A DNA stretch of 64,000 nucleotides from Roseovarius arcticus (GTDB lineage: Bacteria > Pseudomonadota > Alphaproteobacteria > Rhodobacterales > Rhodobacteraceae). The stretch covers positions 2,852,001 through 2,916,000 of the forward strand of contig NZ_SZZN01000001.1 in NCBI RefSeq assembly GCF_006125015.1. Reading direction: 5' to 3'. Every line of letters begins with the position of its first letter. The stretch's first letter is position 1. Under the pieces are notes generated by a model that worked only from the letters and a program-made list of their open reading frames with translations, searched no databases and was not told the origin of the DNA. Below are positions 1 to 9,233 of this stretch, piece after piece. The position numbers and the translations under genes were made by a program.

Positions 1-1129
1 GCCATAGCAGGCTCACCATTGGCTGCGCAGCCTCTAGCAGGGCCCGAACTGCGCCGACGCCCTGCGCGCGCAAAATATCATCGGGGTCCTGCCCCTCTGG
101 CATCAGCGCGAAACGCAGGCTTTTGCCGGCCTCCAGCAAAGGCAAGGCCAAGTCGATCACGCGCCGCGCCGCCGCCAGTCCTGCACGATCGCCGTCCAGC
201 GCCATGATCGGCTCGTCCGCTGCGCGCCACATCAGGGCCAACTGCGCTTCGGTTACGGCGGTTCCCAGCGGCGCGACTGCCGCGCCGAAACCGGCCTGCG
301 CCAGCGCGATCACGTCCATATAGCCCTCGGCCACGATCAGTGGCTGCCCCTTGCCGGCCGCCTCGCGCGCGGGTGCGTAATTATAGAGTGTGCGGGATTT
401 ATCGAACAATTCGGTCTCGGGCGAGTTGAGGTATTTGGCATTGTCGTTCGGGTCCATCGCCCGCCCGCCAAAGGCGATCACTTGGCCGCGCGCATCATGG
501 ATCGGAAACATAATCCTGCCCCGAAAGACGTCGTATGGCGTGCCGCCCTTTTGCGAGGGGCGGGCCAGACCGCAGCCCATGATCAGGTCCGCGTCAACAC
601 TCTTACCGGTCAGATGATCCCATAGGCCCTGCCACGCCTGCGGGGCAAAGCCGACGCCGAAACGTTCCTGCGTCGCTTCATCGAGGCCGCGACGCTCAAG
701 ATAGGCACGTGCTTCTGCCCCGGCGGCGGTCTTCAACATCAGGCGGAAATGTTGCTGCGCCTGCTCCATGACGCCCGATAGCTGCGTGCGGCGGTCGGCT
801 TTTACTTGCGCTTGAGGGTCGCGTTCTGGAATCTGCATTCCGGCCTCACCAGCCAGAATGCGGATCGCTTCCATAAACTCTACATTCTCGGTCTCGCGGA
901 CAAAGCTGATGGCGTCGCCTTTGGCGTGGCAGCCAAAGCAATAATAGAATCCTTTGCGATCATCGACGTGAAAGCTGGCAGATTTTTCCTGATGAAAGGG
1001 GCATGGCGCCCACATGTCGCCCTTGCCCTGATTGGACTTGCGCGTGTCCCACATGACCTTGCGGCCGACCACTTGGGACAGCGACGTGCGCGTGCGCAGT
1101 TCATCTAAGAAACCGGGAGGTAAAGACAT
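1..1129 (-). CDS. dnaG: DNA primase DnaG (N-terminal 376 residues; runs off the left edge)
   Basis: Synthesises RNA primers for DNA replication in the cytoplasm. Read from an ATG at 1129 on the minus strand, the protein begins MSLPPGFLDELRTRTSLS and then shows the CHC2 zinc-finger layout (CPFH, then CFGCHAKGDAISF) at about residues 42-70. The catalytic core follows, including a Toprim-like stretch (VAEGYMDVIALAQAGF, then ALDGDRAGLAA). The C-terminal helicase-binding part lies outside the window. A GGAGGTAAAGAC ribosome-binding site precedes the ATG. The frame stays open to base 1, so this is a window truncation and not a broken gene. Confidence 0.96.
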   Translation of the reverse strand, partial: MSLPPGFLDELRTRTSLSQVVGRKVMWDTRKSNQGKGDMWAPCPFHQEKSASFHVDDRKGFYYCFGCHAKGDAISFVRETENVEFMEAIRILAGEAGMQIPERDPQAQVKADRRTQLSGVMEQAQQHFRLMLKTAAGAEARAYLERRGLDEATQERFGVGFAPQAWQGLWDHLTGKSVDADLIMGCGLARPSQKGGTPYDVFRGRIMFPIHDARGQVIAFGGRAMDPNDNAKYLNSPETELFDKSRTLYNYAPAREAAGKGQPLIVAEGYMDVIALAQAGFGAAVAPLGTAVTEAQLALMWRAADEPIMALDGDRAGLAAARRVIDLALPLLEAGKSLRFALMPEGQDPDDILRAQGVGAVRALLEAAQPMVSLLW

Positions 1130-1230
1130 GGGTGCAATATGGGCCAATGCGCGCCAAGCGCCAAGGTGTTCCGCTCACGATTATAAAGAGAGTGCGAAAT
1201 TGGGTGCCGCAGGCCAGTCTCAAAGGCGAC

Positions 1231-1530
1231 TTAACCAAGCTGTGCGAGACAGGCCTGCTTATACGCGGTCACAGCCTCGTCCGTTAGCTGGTCTTTCGGC
1301 AGGGTGTAGACCCAGTCCAGCAGCGGAGGCACCGTTGCGGCATATTTTGCATCCGGCACCTTGGCCTTAACCGCCGCAAGCGCGCTAGGCTGGTCAGCAC
1401 CCTTAGCACGCAAGGCTACTGCATCCGCAACGATGGCAGACGTGGCGGCGCACCCACGGTCATGCGCCTTGTCGGCAAGCGTGGGTGATGCAGCGAGAAC
1501 AAATACGGCAAGATATGAGAGGCGGATCAT
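1231..1530 (-). CDS. Small secreted protein of unknown function (99 aa)
   Basis: I do not recognise the family. The ATG at 1530 is preceded by AAGGAGCGAC, a strong Shine-Dalgarno sequence, which favours it over the upstream in-frame start at 1596. The product opens with a signal peptide (MIRLSYLAVFVLAASPTLA, cleavage expected after ALA) and continues as a mainly helical 80-residue mature protein with two cysteines, one near its N-terminus (DRGCAAT) and one near its C-terminus (KQACLAQLG). A single disulfide in the periplasm is plausible. It lies alone between dnaG and the glutamate dehydrogenase gene on the same strand, with more than 90 bp on each side, so it is probably transcribed separately. 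Confidence 0.75.
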   Translation of the reverse strand: MIRLSYLAVFVLAASPTLADKAHDRGCAATSAIVADAVALRAKGADQPSALAAVKAKVPDAKYAATVPPLLDWVYTLPKDQLTDEAVTAYKQACLAQLG

Positions 1531-1666
1531 GTCGCTCCTTAATTTCATCGTTAGTTGATTGAATTGTGAGTTAGACCCACGGGACGAACGGGCCATCAGG
1601 CCCCGGCAGCGCGTGGGTGCACAACCGGAGCTGTTCGAGCGCCCACGCGCCGCGCTGGCAAGCGCC

Positions 1667-3097
1667 TTAAAGGCCCAGAGCGCGATAGCTGGCCGCCACT
1701 TTGCCGATGGACACCAGATATGCAGCTGTGCGCAGATCAGTTACGTCACTACGGCCGTGCCATACCTCGCGCATCGACTGATAGGCCGCGCGCATCGTAT
1801 CGTCGAGGCCGGAGCGGACCAACTCCAGCTCGCCCGCGCCGCGAAGGTAGCGCTGCTTAAAATCTGGGCTTAGCGTCCAGCCAAGTTCCTTATCGCCGCT
1901 CAGGCGCTCCAACTCGTCTACGACCAGTTGGTGACGCGATTCCTCTTGCCTGCGCCCCATCCGGCCAAAGCGGATATGGCTCAGGTTCTTGACCCACTCG
2001 AAGTAGCTGACCGTGACGCCGCCCGCGTTGGCGAACATGTCGGGAATGATAACGCAGCCCTTTTCGCGCAGTATCTGGTCGGCGCCCGCAGTAACAGGGC
2101 CGTTCGCAGCCTCAATGATTAGCGGTGCGCTGACGTTCCCGGCGTTCGAAATATTGATGACACCCTCCATTGCGGCGGGGATCAGGATGTCGCAGTCCTT
2201 TTCCAGGACTTTAGGACCTTCCTTGACGTACTCAGCGTCGGGGAAGCCCTTGACGCCGCCGTGCTTTGCGATCCAAGTGCGCACTTCTTCGACGTTGAGG
2301 CCCTTGTCATTGATCAGGGCACCATCATGTTCGATGATCGCAGTGATAAGGCAGCCATCCTCTTCGGATAAAAACTTCGCCGCATGGTAACCCACGTTGC
2401 CGAGGCCCTGCACGATGACTCGCTTGCCATCCAGCTTGCCAGAGAGGTTTGCCGCCTTGATATCTTCGGGATGGCGGAAGAACTCTTTCAACGCGTACTG
2501 TACGCCACGCCCCGTTGCCTCCGTCCGGCCTTGGATGCCGCCGGCATTGATCGGCTTGCCCGTCACGCAAGCGCGGGCGTTAATGTCGGTGGTGTGCATG
2601 CGGTGATACTGGTCTGCGATCCACGCCATCTCGCGCTCGCCGGTGCCCATGTCGGGGGCCGGGACGTTCTGGCTTGGATGGATCAGGTCGCGTTTGATCA
2701 GCTCATAGGCAAACCGGCGCGTGATGCGTTCCAACTCGTTCTCGTCCCATTCGCGTGGATCAATGCGCAAACCGCCTTTGGAGCCGCCAAATGGCGCCTC
2801 AACCAGTGCGCATTTATAGGTCATCAGGGCTGCTAGCGCCTCAACCTCGTCCTGATTGACCCCCATGGCGTAACGGATGCCGCCCTTGACCGGCTCCATA
2901 TGTTCGGAATGGACACTGCGATATCCGGTAAACGTTTGGATCTGGCCGCGCAGACGCACGCCAAAGCGCACAGTGTAGGTCGCGTTGCACACGCGAATCT
3001 TTTCTTCGAGGCCGGGCTCAAGATCCATCAGCGCGACCGCGCGGTTGAACATCAAGTCTACTGAGTCGCGGAAACTTGTCTCTTTTGCGGCTGTCAT
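1667..3097 (-). CDS. gdhA: Glutamate dehydrogenase (Glu/Leu/Phe/Val dehydrogenase family)
   Basis: Catalyses reversible NAD(P)-dependent oxidative deamination of glutamate to 2-oxoglutarate and ammonia, linking nitrogen assimilation to the TCA cycle. The 476-residue protein has the substrate-site block with KGGIRY near residue 71, lysines at about 95 and 107 (MTYK, GGSKGG) and the catalytic aspartate near 149 (PAPDMGTG). The Rossmann motif GLGNVG lies at about 231-236. Length fits the hexameric family. GGAGG lies just upstream of the ATG at 3097. Cofactor preference cannot be decided by eye. It appears monocistronic. The roughly 310 bp upstream, shared with the divergent pilus genes, holds no gene I recognise. 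Confidence 0.94.
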   Translation of the reverse strand: MTAAKETSFRDSVDLMFNRAVALMDLEPGLEEKIRVCNATYTVRFGVRLRGQIQTFTGYRSVHSEHMEPVKGGIRYAMGVNQDEVEALAALMTYKCALVEAPFGGSKGGLRIDPREWDENELERITRRFAYELIKRDLIHPSQNVPAPDMGTGEREMAWIADQYHRMHTTDINARACVTGKPINAGGIQGRTEATGRGVQYALKEFFRHPEDIKAANLSGKLDGKRVIVQGLGNVGYHAAKFLSEEDGCLITAIIEHDGALINDKGLNVEEVRTWIAKHGGVKGFPDAEYVKEGPKVLEKDCDILIPAAMEGVINISNAGNVSAPLIIEAANGPVTAGADQILREKGCVIIPDMFANAGGVTVSYFEWVKNLSHIRFGRMGRRQEESRHQLVVDELERLSGDKELGWTLSPDFKQRYLRGAGELELVRSGLDDTMRAAYQSMREVWHGRSDVTDLRTAAYLVSIGKVAASYRALGL

Positions 3098-3411
3098 CGC
3101 AGTCCTCCCTGACGCGCCGGATAACGCCCGGACGCCTTCTGTTTAATATGCGGTTTGCAAAGGTATCGTTAAGGACTGTGAGTTTTTTGTCCAGCCAAGC
3201 CTTTGCGTCAGGCCGATGAGCCTCTCGATGACGCCCGGTTAGCGCCATGCAGGAAACACTGAGACAACAAACCACTTATTGTTCGCAAATAGCCCGACTT
3301 ACAGCTTATTTTCAACATTTTCGGCCCTAATTCGGCCACACTGATAGGCGATCACTCTCGCAACGCATTCCGTTCAGACAACGCCGTTCCACGGCAACGC
3401 GAGGTACCACA

Positions 3412-5169
3412 GTGACACATATGAGTTCCAAAACCCGCAAGTTCATAGCCATGGCAACAGGTCAGGCAGACCGCCGCGCCGGCCAGTTCCGGCAGGATGA
3501 GGATGGCGCGGTCGTTGCGTTCACCCTGTTCTTTCTGGTCATGATGCTGATCGCGGGCGGTGTTGCCGTCGACGTGATGCGCCACGAGATGCAGCGGGCG
3601 CGCCTTCAGAATACTCTGGACACCGCGGTGCTTGCCGCCGCCGGCGCTCCGTATGGCTCCAAACCCAAAGAGATCGTCGAGGACTACTTCGCCAAGGCGG
3701 AAATGTCGTCCTATCTGAATGAGATCGACGACGATGGCGAGGGTGGCGACGACGACATCGTGCAAACTGTGAACACTAGTAAGGTCAGCGCAAGCGCCGA
3801 TATGACCTTGCAAACCTACTTGATGAAGCTGGCAGGCGTGAACCAACTGACCGCCTTCACAGCCTCCAGCGCCGAGCGCCGCGTGCCGAAGCTGGAAGTG
3901 TCGATGGTGCTGGACGTGTCCGGTTCAATGGACAGCAACAGCAAGCTGGTCAACCTTAAGAAGGCCGGCAAGAAGTTTGTTACAACGATCCTCGACAGTT
4001 CGACCTTGGGCGATGCGGTTATCTCAATCGTGCCGTTTAGCTGGGACGTTTCGCCGGGCGAGAATATCATTGTGTCGCTCGACGTAGACGTTCGCCACGA
4101 TTACTCGACCTGCTTGCAATTCACGAACGACGACTTCAATAGCGCGGCGATCAACCCCGAAGAAGAGCAGGTACAGCTGATCTATACGTCCGAATATGAC
4201 TACGGTTTCGACAACCTTAACGATGTATATCGCACCTGCTATAATGAGCCGAACGCGGAAATCCTGCCCTATTCAATCAGCGAAAGCGATCTGCATACCA
4301 AGATCGAATCGCTGGAAGCAAAGGGCAATACGTCCGGCAACATGGGAATGAAGTGGGGCGCGGCGCTGCTGGACCCCAAGTTCGAGGTTATTAAAACGGC
4401 CCTTAATGGCAAGACCGACGCCGACGGCACTAAGCTGGTGGATGACCGCGTCGGCGACGTGCCCTCCCCCTACAATGAGGCCGAGACGCTGAAGGTCATC
4501 GTTATGATGGGCGACGGTCAGAACACATATTCAAACCAATTCCCCCTGAACAGCAGCTTTCGGGGTCCGAACTCCTACCTACACTACGTCGAATGGGATG
4601 AGCTTGAGTTCGAGTATGCCTACAACAAATACAAATCGAACAAACGCAAGGACGACGAGTCTTATTGCACCAAGAAAGACTGGGAATGCGTATACTCGGC
4701 GGTCAGTCACTCCTCGTATTTCCTCTACGATCCCGACGACAATAAATACAAGAACCTCGATACAGGCGAACGTCTGGAGACCTGGGAGTTCAACGAGCTG
4801 CTCACTTCCGACGGGTTCCAGTCGCACGACCAAAAGACTTGGGAACAGGCGTGGGGCAAGATGAGCCCAGACTTCATGGACAAGGAAAATGGCTACGGAG
4901 TCGCAGAGGACGAATTCGAGAGTTACTCGAACCGGGTCCAAGGCTCGGAGAAGGACGCGCAGATGAGCAATATCTGCACCGCCATCAAAAATCAGGGCGT
5001 GGTCGTCTATACCATCGGCTTTGAGGTGCCTAGTGACGGCACCGCAGAGAGAGAGCTAAAGAAATGCGCGACATCGGACGCGCACTACTACCGCGCCAAT
5101 GGGATCGACATCACGGATGCCTTCAGCTCGATCGCATCGAACGTGGTCAACCTGAGGCTAACACAATGA
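3412..5169 (+). CDS. TadG-like pilus assembly protein with von Willebrand factor A domain
   Basis: A 585-residue membrane-anchored protein of the TadE/TadG group linked to Flp-type tight-adherence pili or surface proteins. It has a short cytoplasmic N-terminus, a transmembrane segment at about residues 34-55 (AVVAFTLFFLVMMLIAGGVA) and a Glu/Asp just before it, as in pseudopilin-like TadE proteins. The vWA domain starts near 162 and carries a MIDAS motif DVSGS at 168-172, plus MMGDGQN further on. A long acidic and Tyr-rich insertion occupies about 360-500. The start is GTG at 3412, placed by GAGG seven bases upstream; ATG at 3421 is the alternative. It overlaps the next gene by ATGA. No Tad secretion ATPase or platform gene lies in this window. 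Confidence 0.85.
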   Translation: MTHMSSKTRKFIAMATGQADRRAGQFRQDEDGAVVAFTLFFLVMMLIAGGVAVDVMRHEMQRARLQNTLDTAVLAAAGAPYGSKPKEIVEDYFAKAEMSSYLNEIDDDGEGGDDDIVQTVNTSKVSASADMTLQTYLMKLAGVNQLTAFTASSAERRVPKLEVSMVLDVSGSMDSNSKLVNLKKAGKKFVTTILDSSTLGDAVISIVPFSWDVSPGENIIVSLDVDVRHDYSTCLQFTNDDFNSAAINPEEEQVQLIYTSEYDYGFDNLNDVYRTCYNEPNAEILPYSISESDLHTKIESLEAKGNTSGNMGMKWGAALLDPKFEVIKTALNGKTDADGTKLVDDRVGDVPSPYNEAETLKVIVMMGDGQNTYSNQFPLNSSFRGPNSYLHYVEWDELEFEYAYNKYKSNKRKDDESYCTKKDWECVYSAVSHSSYFLYDPDDNKYKNLDTGERLETWEFNELLTSDGFQSHDQKTWEQAWGKMSPDFMDKENGYGVAEDEFESYSNRVQGSEKDAQMSNICTAIKNQGVVVYTIGFEVPSDGTAERELKKCATSDAHYYRANGIDITDAFSSIASNVVNLRLTQ

Positions 5170-5711
5170 TGCGCCCCATCCATGGCATCACCGGGCGCTT
5201 AAAGCGCCTGGTGAACCGCGAGGACGGGAACGCGTCGGTCGAGTTTATGATCATCGTGCCGATCTATCTGGCACTGATGGTTATGTCGCTGGAGCTAAGC
5301 TTTATCACGCTGCGGCAAACCATGCTGGAGCGGGGACTGGACATCGCCGTGCGCGACATCCGCCTTGGCACCGGCACCGCGCCGACACATGACGCAATCA
5401 AAAAACGCATTTGCGACGAGGCCATCATCATCCCAAACTGCGAAAGCAGCGTGCGCCTTGAAATGGTGCCGACGGACATGCGCAATCTGACCACCCTCGG
5501 TGGTGAGGCGATGTGCACCGACAAGGAAGAAGAGGGCGCACCAGTGCTGTCTTTTACCCCCGGCCAGCAAAACCAGCTGATGTTCCTGCGGGCCTGCGCC
5601 AAATACGACCCCATTTTCCCGACGTGGCATCTGGCACGTGCCATGAACCAGGATAGCAGTGGACAGATCGCAATCGTGACGATGTCCGCCTTCGTTCAGG
5701 AGCCTTTGTAA
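5166..5711 (+). CDS. TadE-family pseudopilin-like protein
   Basis: Second gene of a three-gene pilus/surface set. From the ATG at 5166, overlapping the previous stop, it encodes 181 residues: a basic N-terminus, then REDGNASVEFMIIVPIYLALMV, the TadE-type Glu-Phe processing region followed by one transmembrane helix. The extracytoplasmic remainder contains four cysteines. TadE proteins are inner-membrane minor pseudopilins that aid pilus assembly. The ATG at 5169 is an equally possible start, and a longer in-frame opening at 5064 is rejected because it lies wholly inside the upstream gene. The stop is one base before the next start, so translation is likely coupled. Confidence 0.82.
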   Translation: MMRPIHGITGRLKRLVNREDGNASVEFMIIVPIYLALMVMSLELSFITLRQTMLERGLDIAVRDIRLGTGTAPTHDAIKKRICDEAIIIPNCESSVRLEMVPTDMRNLTTLGGEAMCTDKEEEGAPVLSFTPGQQNQLMFLRACAKYDPIFPTWHLARAMNQDSSGQIAIVTMSAFVQEPL

Positions 5712-5712
5712 G

Positions 5713-6276
5713 ATGGTCCGAATTGATATGAAATCCTGGCTCTCCAGGTTCCGCAATGACGAGCGTGGCTCTGTCATGGTCGAGGCGGTCATCACCCTTC
5801 CCATACTGATCTGGGGGATTGGCGCGACATACGAATTCTTTGAGGTGCACCGCTATCACAGCGCCCGCGACAAGGCGAGCTACACCATCGCAGACATGAT
5901 CTCGCGAGAGATGCTGCCGATCACGCCTACCTACCTCAACAACGCCAAATCGGTGTTTGACACGATAGCCAACGACAATGGCGAAAACGCCCTGCGCGTG
6001 TCAGTGATCAAGTACGATTCGGACGAGGATGAGTATTCCGTAAAGTGGAGCGAGGTGCGCGGCACGACCTCGTTGAACGCGCTGACGACTGCGGACGTCA
6101 AGACCGCGCATGCCACGCTGCCGATGATGCGTGACGGCGAGGAATTGATCATCGTCGACAGCCTTTCGGAATATCCGCCTATGTTCGACGTGTGGTTCGG
6201 CGATGAGATGGATGTCGCGACTCACGTGGTCACCAGCCCGCGCTTTGCGCCACAAATAAACTGGGATAACAGCTAA
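5713..6276 (+). CDS. TadE/TadF-like pilus assembly protein
   Basis: Third member of the set, 187 residues. After a basic stretch comes RNDERGSVMVEAVITLPILIWGIGA, the characteristic acidic residue plus hydrophobic helix of TadE/TadF proteins at about residues 15-40. The remaining domain of about 145 residues has no cysteines and ends near an Asn/Asp-rich tail. It starts one base after the preceding stop, so all three genes form one operon, closed by the hairpin at 6312-6343. Function is inferred from the family: an inner-membrane component of Flp/Tad pilus or a related surface structure. Its own role is unproven. Confidence 0.8.
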   Translation: MVRIDMKSWLSRFRNDERGSVMVEAVITLPILIWGIGATYEFFEVHRYHSARDKASYTIADMISREMLPITPTYLNNAKSVFDTIANDNGENALRVSVIKYDSDEDEYSVKWSEVRGTTSLNALTTADVKTAHATLPMMRDGEELIIVDSLSEYPPMFDVWFGDEMDVATHVVTSPRFAPQINWDNS

Positions 6277-6311
6277 TCGGCGCCACTGCTGTTCTTGATT
6301 GGTACCACCAA

Positions 6312-6343
6312 GGCCAGACGCTGAACTGATTCAGCGCCTGGCC
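6312..6343. terminator. Bidirectional terminator hairpin
   Basis: GGCCAGACGCTGAA (6312-6325), loop CTGA, TTCAGCGCCTGGCC (6330-6343) form a 14-bp stem with one mismatch, which is a G-U pair when read from the minus strand. A short T-rich stretch follows on the plus strand. It separates the convergent pilus operon and dehydrogenase gene. Confidence 0.8.
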
Positions 6344-6359
6344 TGCCTCTTTGTACCCT

Positions 6360-7304
6360 CTAGCGGCGCGGCACAATTTCCTCGCCGCGCGCCTCGGGCT
6401 CGTCGTCGATCAACTCAGCGGGAAAACCGGGCGCCGTCACATCCAGCCCCGTCGCCTCCTCCAGCCGGGCGATCATCATGTCTGATTGCGCACGCGTTCC
6501 ATAGCGGCGCTGGCCGTCCGTCATCATGTCGATTACGAGGGGCGAAATTTCCAGCGGCACGTTATGCGCATCTGCCAGCGCTTGAAAAAGTCCAATATCC
6601 TTTTGCACGAGATCCATCGTGAAATTAACGTCGCGCGACCCCGACAGAATCAACTGGCTTTCCGTCTCGTGCACAAACGACGTGCCGGACGATATCGCGA
6701 TCGCCTCATATGTCGTGGCCATATCAGCGCCGGCCGCCTTCATCACAGTCAGCGCCTCGCACAGCGTCAGCAGGTTGGCGGTAGCTAAATAGTTCGTCAT
6801 CACCTTCAGCACCGATGCAGCGCCCAGATCGCCGGTATGCAGCACCCTGCGGCCCATGATCGTCAGCAGCGGCAGGATTCGGTCAAACGTAGCGCGGTCG
6901 CAGCCCGCGAATATACTGATATTGCCGGTATCGGCGCGGTGACAACCGCCCGACACTGGGCAATCGGCGGCTGACGCCCCAGCAGCGATCATCAGCGCCC
7001 CCAGGCGCCGCACTTCGGAGGGATCGGTGGTCGACATTTCGATCCATGTCTTGCCCGGCCCGGTATGGGGTAGCATCAGGCGCATCACAGCATCGCTGGC
7101 GGCAGGGCTGGGCAGGCAGGTGATGATCGTATCGCAATCCTGCATCATCGCCGCCGGGTCGCCGCCCGGCGCCGCACCGCGCCGGGCGAACCCGTCGACC
7201 AGCGCAGGGTCAAGATCATGCACAATCAACTCAATGCCGTTTCTCAGCAGACTGCCCGCCAGTTTGCCGCCGGCATTGCCCAGCCCTATGAATCCAGTCT
7301 TCAT
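6360..7304 (-). CDS. NAD(P)-dependent beta-hydroxyacid dehydrogenase (3-hydroxyisobutyrate dehydrogenase family)
   Basis: A cytosolic dehydrogenase of the 6-phosphogluconate/3-hydroxyisobutyrate superfamily. It has an N-terminal Rossmann motif GFIGLGNAGGK, the substrate loop CPVSGGCHRADTGNISIFAGG-like region near residue 120, and the catalytic lysine block KVMTNYL near 170. The start at 7304 is preferred because GGAG lies six bases upstream; ATG at 7316 adds four residues. Length (314 aa) is slightly above family average because of an acidic and basic C-terminal tail (DDEPEARGEE). Substrate could be 3-hydroxyisobutyrate, tartronate semialdehyde or a related acid, and cannot be chosen from sequence. 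The gene stands alone, divergent from the lipoprotein gene. Confidence 0.85.
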   Translation of the reverse strand: MKTGFIGLGNAGGKLAGSLLRNGIELIVHDLDPALVDGFARRGAAPGGDPAAMMQDCDTIITCLPSPAASDAVMRLMLPHTGPGKTWIEMSTTDPSEVRRLGALMIAAGASAADCPVSGGCHRADTGNISIFAGCDRATFDRILPLLTIMGRRVLHTGDLGAASVLKVMTNYLATANLLTLCEALTVMKAAGADMATTYEAIAISSGTSFVHETESQLILSGSRDVNFTMDLVQKDIGLFQALADAHNVPLEISPLVIDMMTDGQRRYGTRAQSDMMIARLEEATGLDVTAPGFPAELIDDEPEARGEEIVPRR

Positions 7305-7470
7305 CGCGTGCTCCATCTATGGTTACATCGGCTAACGTATCGCTTGGGCCGACAACGTCGCAGCCATTTGCGACGCTGCGCGCGCCGTTTCCCGCGTCCG
7401 CAGCGTCAACACCATCTTGCCCCGCATGCCCCAAGAGTGGCAAGAAGGGCGCGACCCGAATGGACGACAG

Positions 7471-7776
7471 ATGGCCCCGATGCGAAAACCTCTTGCCCTG
7501 ATTGCCGCGCTTGGCCTTGTCGGCGCCCTGTCCAGCTGCACGCAGTTTCCCGAGTTGGACGCCTCGGTCACCAATGCCGCACGCGCTGCGCCCTACCCTG
7601 ATCTGGTCCCGCTGGGGGGGCTTCAGGCACGGTTGAACACCAGCAACATCGCCCCCGATACCGTGTCCACGATCGAGGCGCGCATTGCCCGACTAGAGGC
7701 GCGTGCAGACCGTTTGCGCGGCAGCGTGATCGACGATGCGACACGCGCACGAATGCAGGCAGGCGTGCGCCAATAG
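7471..7776 (+). CDS. Small putative lipoprotein
   Basis: A 101-residue protein with a lipoprotein signal: basic MRKP, hydrophobic LALIAALGLVGAL, then lipobox ALSSC, so Cys is expected to be lipidated after cleavage. The mature part begins TQFPELDASV and ends in a helical segment (STIEARIARLEARADRLRGS) with coiled-coil character. ATG at 7471 or 7480 are both possible; a longer opening at 7417 would bury the signal peptide. It lies 91 bp upstream of homoserine dehydrogenase on the same strand. The family is unknown to me beyond membrane anchoring. Confidence 0.7.
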   Translation: MAPMRKPLALIAALGLVGALSSCTQFPELDASVTNAARAAPYPDLVPLGGLQARLNTSNIAPDTVSTIEARIARLEARADRLRGSVIDDATRARMQAGVRQ

Positions 7777-7867
7777 CGAAACCCGCGTTGCACGCCTTCG
7801 CCTTTGCCTGTAGGTCGCGCGGCAGACCTTGTAACTCGCAAACACCATAAAATTCGGAGACTACGCC

Positions 7868-9154
7868 ATGACAGATCCCCTGCGCCTCGGTATCGCCGGA
7901 TTGGGCACTGTCGGCACCGGTGTTGTGCGCATCATCCGCCAAAAGGCCGACCTACTGACCGCCCGCGCCGGACGGCCCATTGCGATCGGCGCCGTTTCGG
8001 CCCGTACGCGCGGCAAGGATCGCGGTGTGAATCTGTCGGGCTACGCATGGGAGGATGATCCCGTCGCCCTCGCCCAACGCGACGACGTTGACGTGTTCGT
8101 AGAGCTGATCGGCGGCGATAACGGACCTGCCAAGGATGCTGTTGAGGCTGCAATAGCGGCCGGTAAGGACGTCGTCACCGCGAACAAGGCGCTTTTGGCC
8201 CATCACGGTCACGCACTGGCGCTGACCGCCGAGGCCGCAGGCCGCGTTATCCGCTTTGAGGCGGCTGTCGCGGGCGGCATCCCGGTGGTCAAGGCGCTGA
8301 CCGAGGGGCTGGCCGGCAATGACATGACCCGCGTGATGGGCGTGATGAACGGCACCTGCAATTACATCCTGACACGGATGCAATCTGCAGGCTTGGCCTA
8401 CGACGAGGTGTTTCAGGAGGCGTCCGATCTGGGCTATCTAGAAGCGGACCCGCAGCTGGACGTGGGCGGTATCGACGCCGCGCACAAGCTGGCGCTGTTG
8501 GCGGCCATCGCATTTGGCACGCAGGTCGACTTCGGATCGGTTGAGATGGAGGGCATCGGCGCGATTACTATCGAGGATATCAATCACGCCGCCGACATGG
8601 GTTTTCGGATTAAGCTACTCGGCGTCGCCCAGATGACTGGCCGCGGCTTGGAGCAGCGCATGACGCCCTGCCTCGTCCCTGCAAGCAGTCCGCTGGGCCA
8701 GCTAGAGGGCGGCACGAATATGGTCGTGCTTGAGGGCGACAACGTCGAGCAGGTCGTACTGCGCGGCCCCGGCGCGGGCATGGGCCCCACCGCCAGCGCC
8801 GTTATGGGCGACGTCATGGACATCGCGCGCGGCTTTCGCATGCCAGTATTTGGTCGCCCTGCTGCCAGCCTTGAACGTGCGCAGCCCGCCGCAGCAGGCA
8901 CGCCCGCGCCTTACTATCTGCGCATGTCACTGGCGGACCGCCCCGGCGCGCTGGCCAAGGTAGCGACCGCACTGGGCGAGGCCGGAATTTCCATCGACCG
9001 GATGCGCCAGTACGATCATGCCGGCCCTGATGCGCCCGTGCTGATCGTCACGCACAAGGCTGGACGCGACGATCTGGCCCGCGCGCTAGAGGCGATTCCG
9101 CACCTTGGCGTTGTCACCGGCACGCCCATCGCGCTGAGGATCGAAAACGTCTGA
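7868..9154 (+). CDS. hom: Homoserine dehydrogenase
   Basis: Reduces aspartate-4-semialdehyde to homoserine, the branch point to threonine and methionine. The 428-residue protein has the NAD(P)-binding motif GLGTVGTG near residue 10, the catalytic region with TANKALLA near 110 and the family signature around VMNGTCNYILTRM. The substrate pocket (GGIDAAHKLALLAAIAFG) follows, then a C-terminal ACT domain (YYLRMSLADRPGALAKVA) typical of threonine feedback control. ATG at 7868 follows a GGAGA-containing leader. It is 79 bp from glpX, so cotranscription is possible. Confidence 0.96.
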   Translation: MTDPLRLGIAGLGTVGTGVVRIIRQKADLLTARAGRPIAIGAVSARTRGKDRGVNLSGYAWEDDPVALAQRDDVDVFVELIGGDNGPAKDAVEAAIAAGKDVVTANKALLAHHGHALALTAEAAGRVIRFEAAVAGGIPVVKALTEGLAGNDMTRVMGVMNGTCNYILTRMQSAGLAYDEVFQEASDLGYLEADPQLDVGGIDAAHKLALLAAIAFGTQVDFGSVEMEGIGAITIEDINHAADMGFRIKLLGVAQMTGRGLEQRMTPCLVPASSPLGQLEGGTNMVVLEGDNVEQVVLRGPGAGMGPTASAVMGDVMDIARGFRMPVFGRPAASLERAQPAAAGTPAPYYLRMSLADRPGALAKVATALGEAGISIDRMRQYDHAGPDAPVLIVTHKAGRDDLARALEAIPHLGVVTGTPIALRIENV

Positions 9155-9233
9155 CCCTGCCTGCCACTTGTGCAGCGCCAAAGCCGCCGATACACCTGAA
9201 CACCTGCCTACTTTTCCCGCAAAGGACCTTGCC

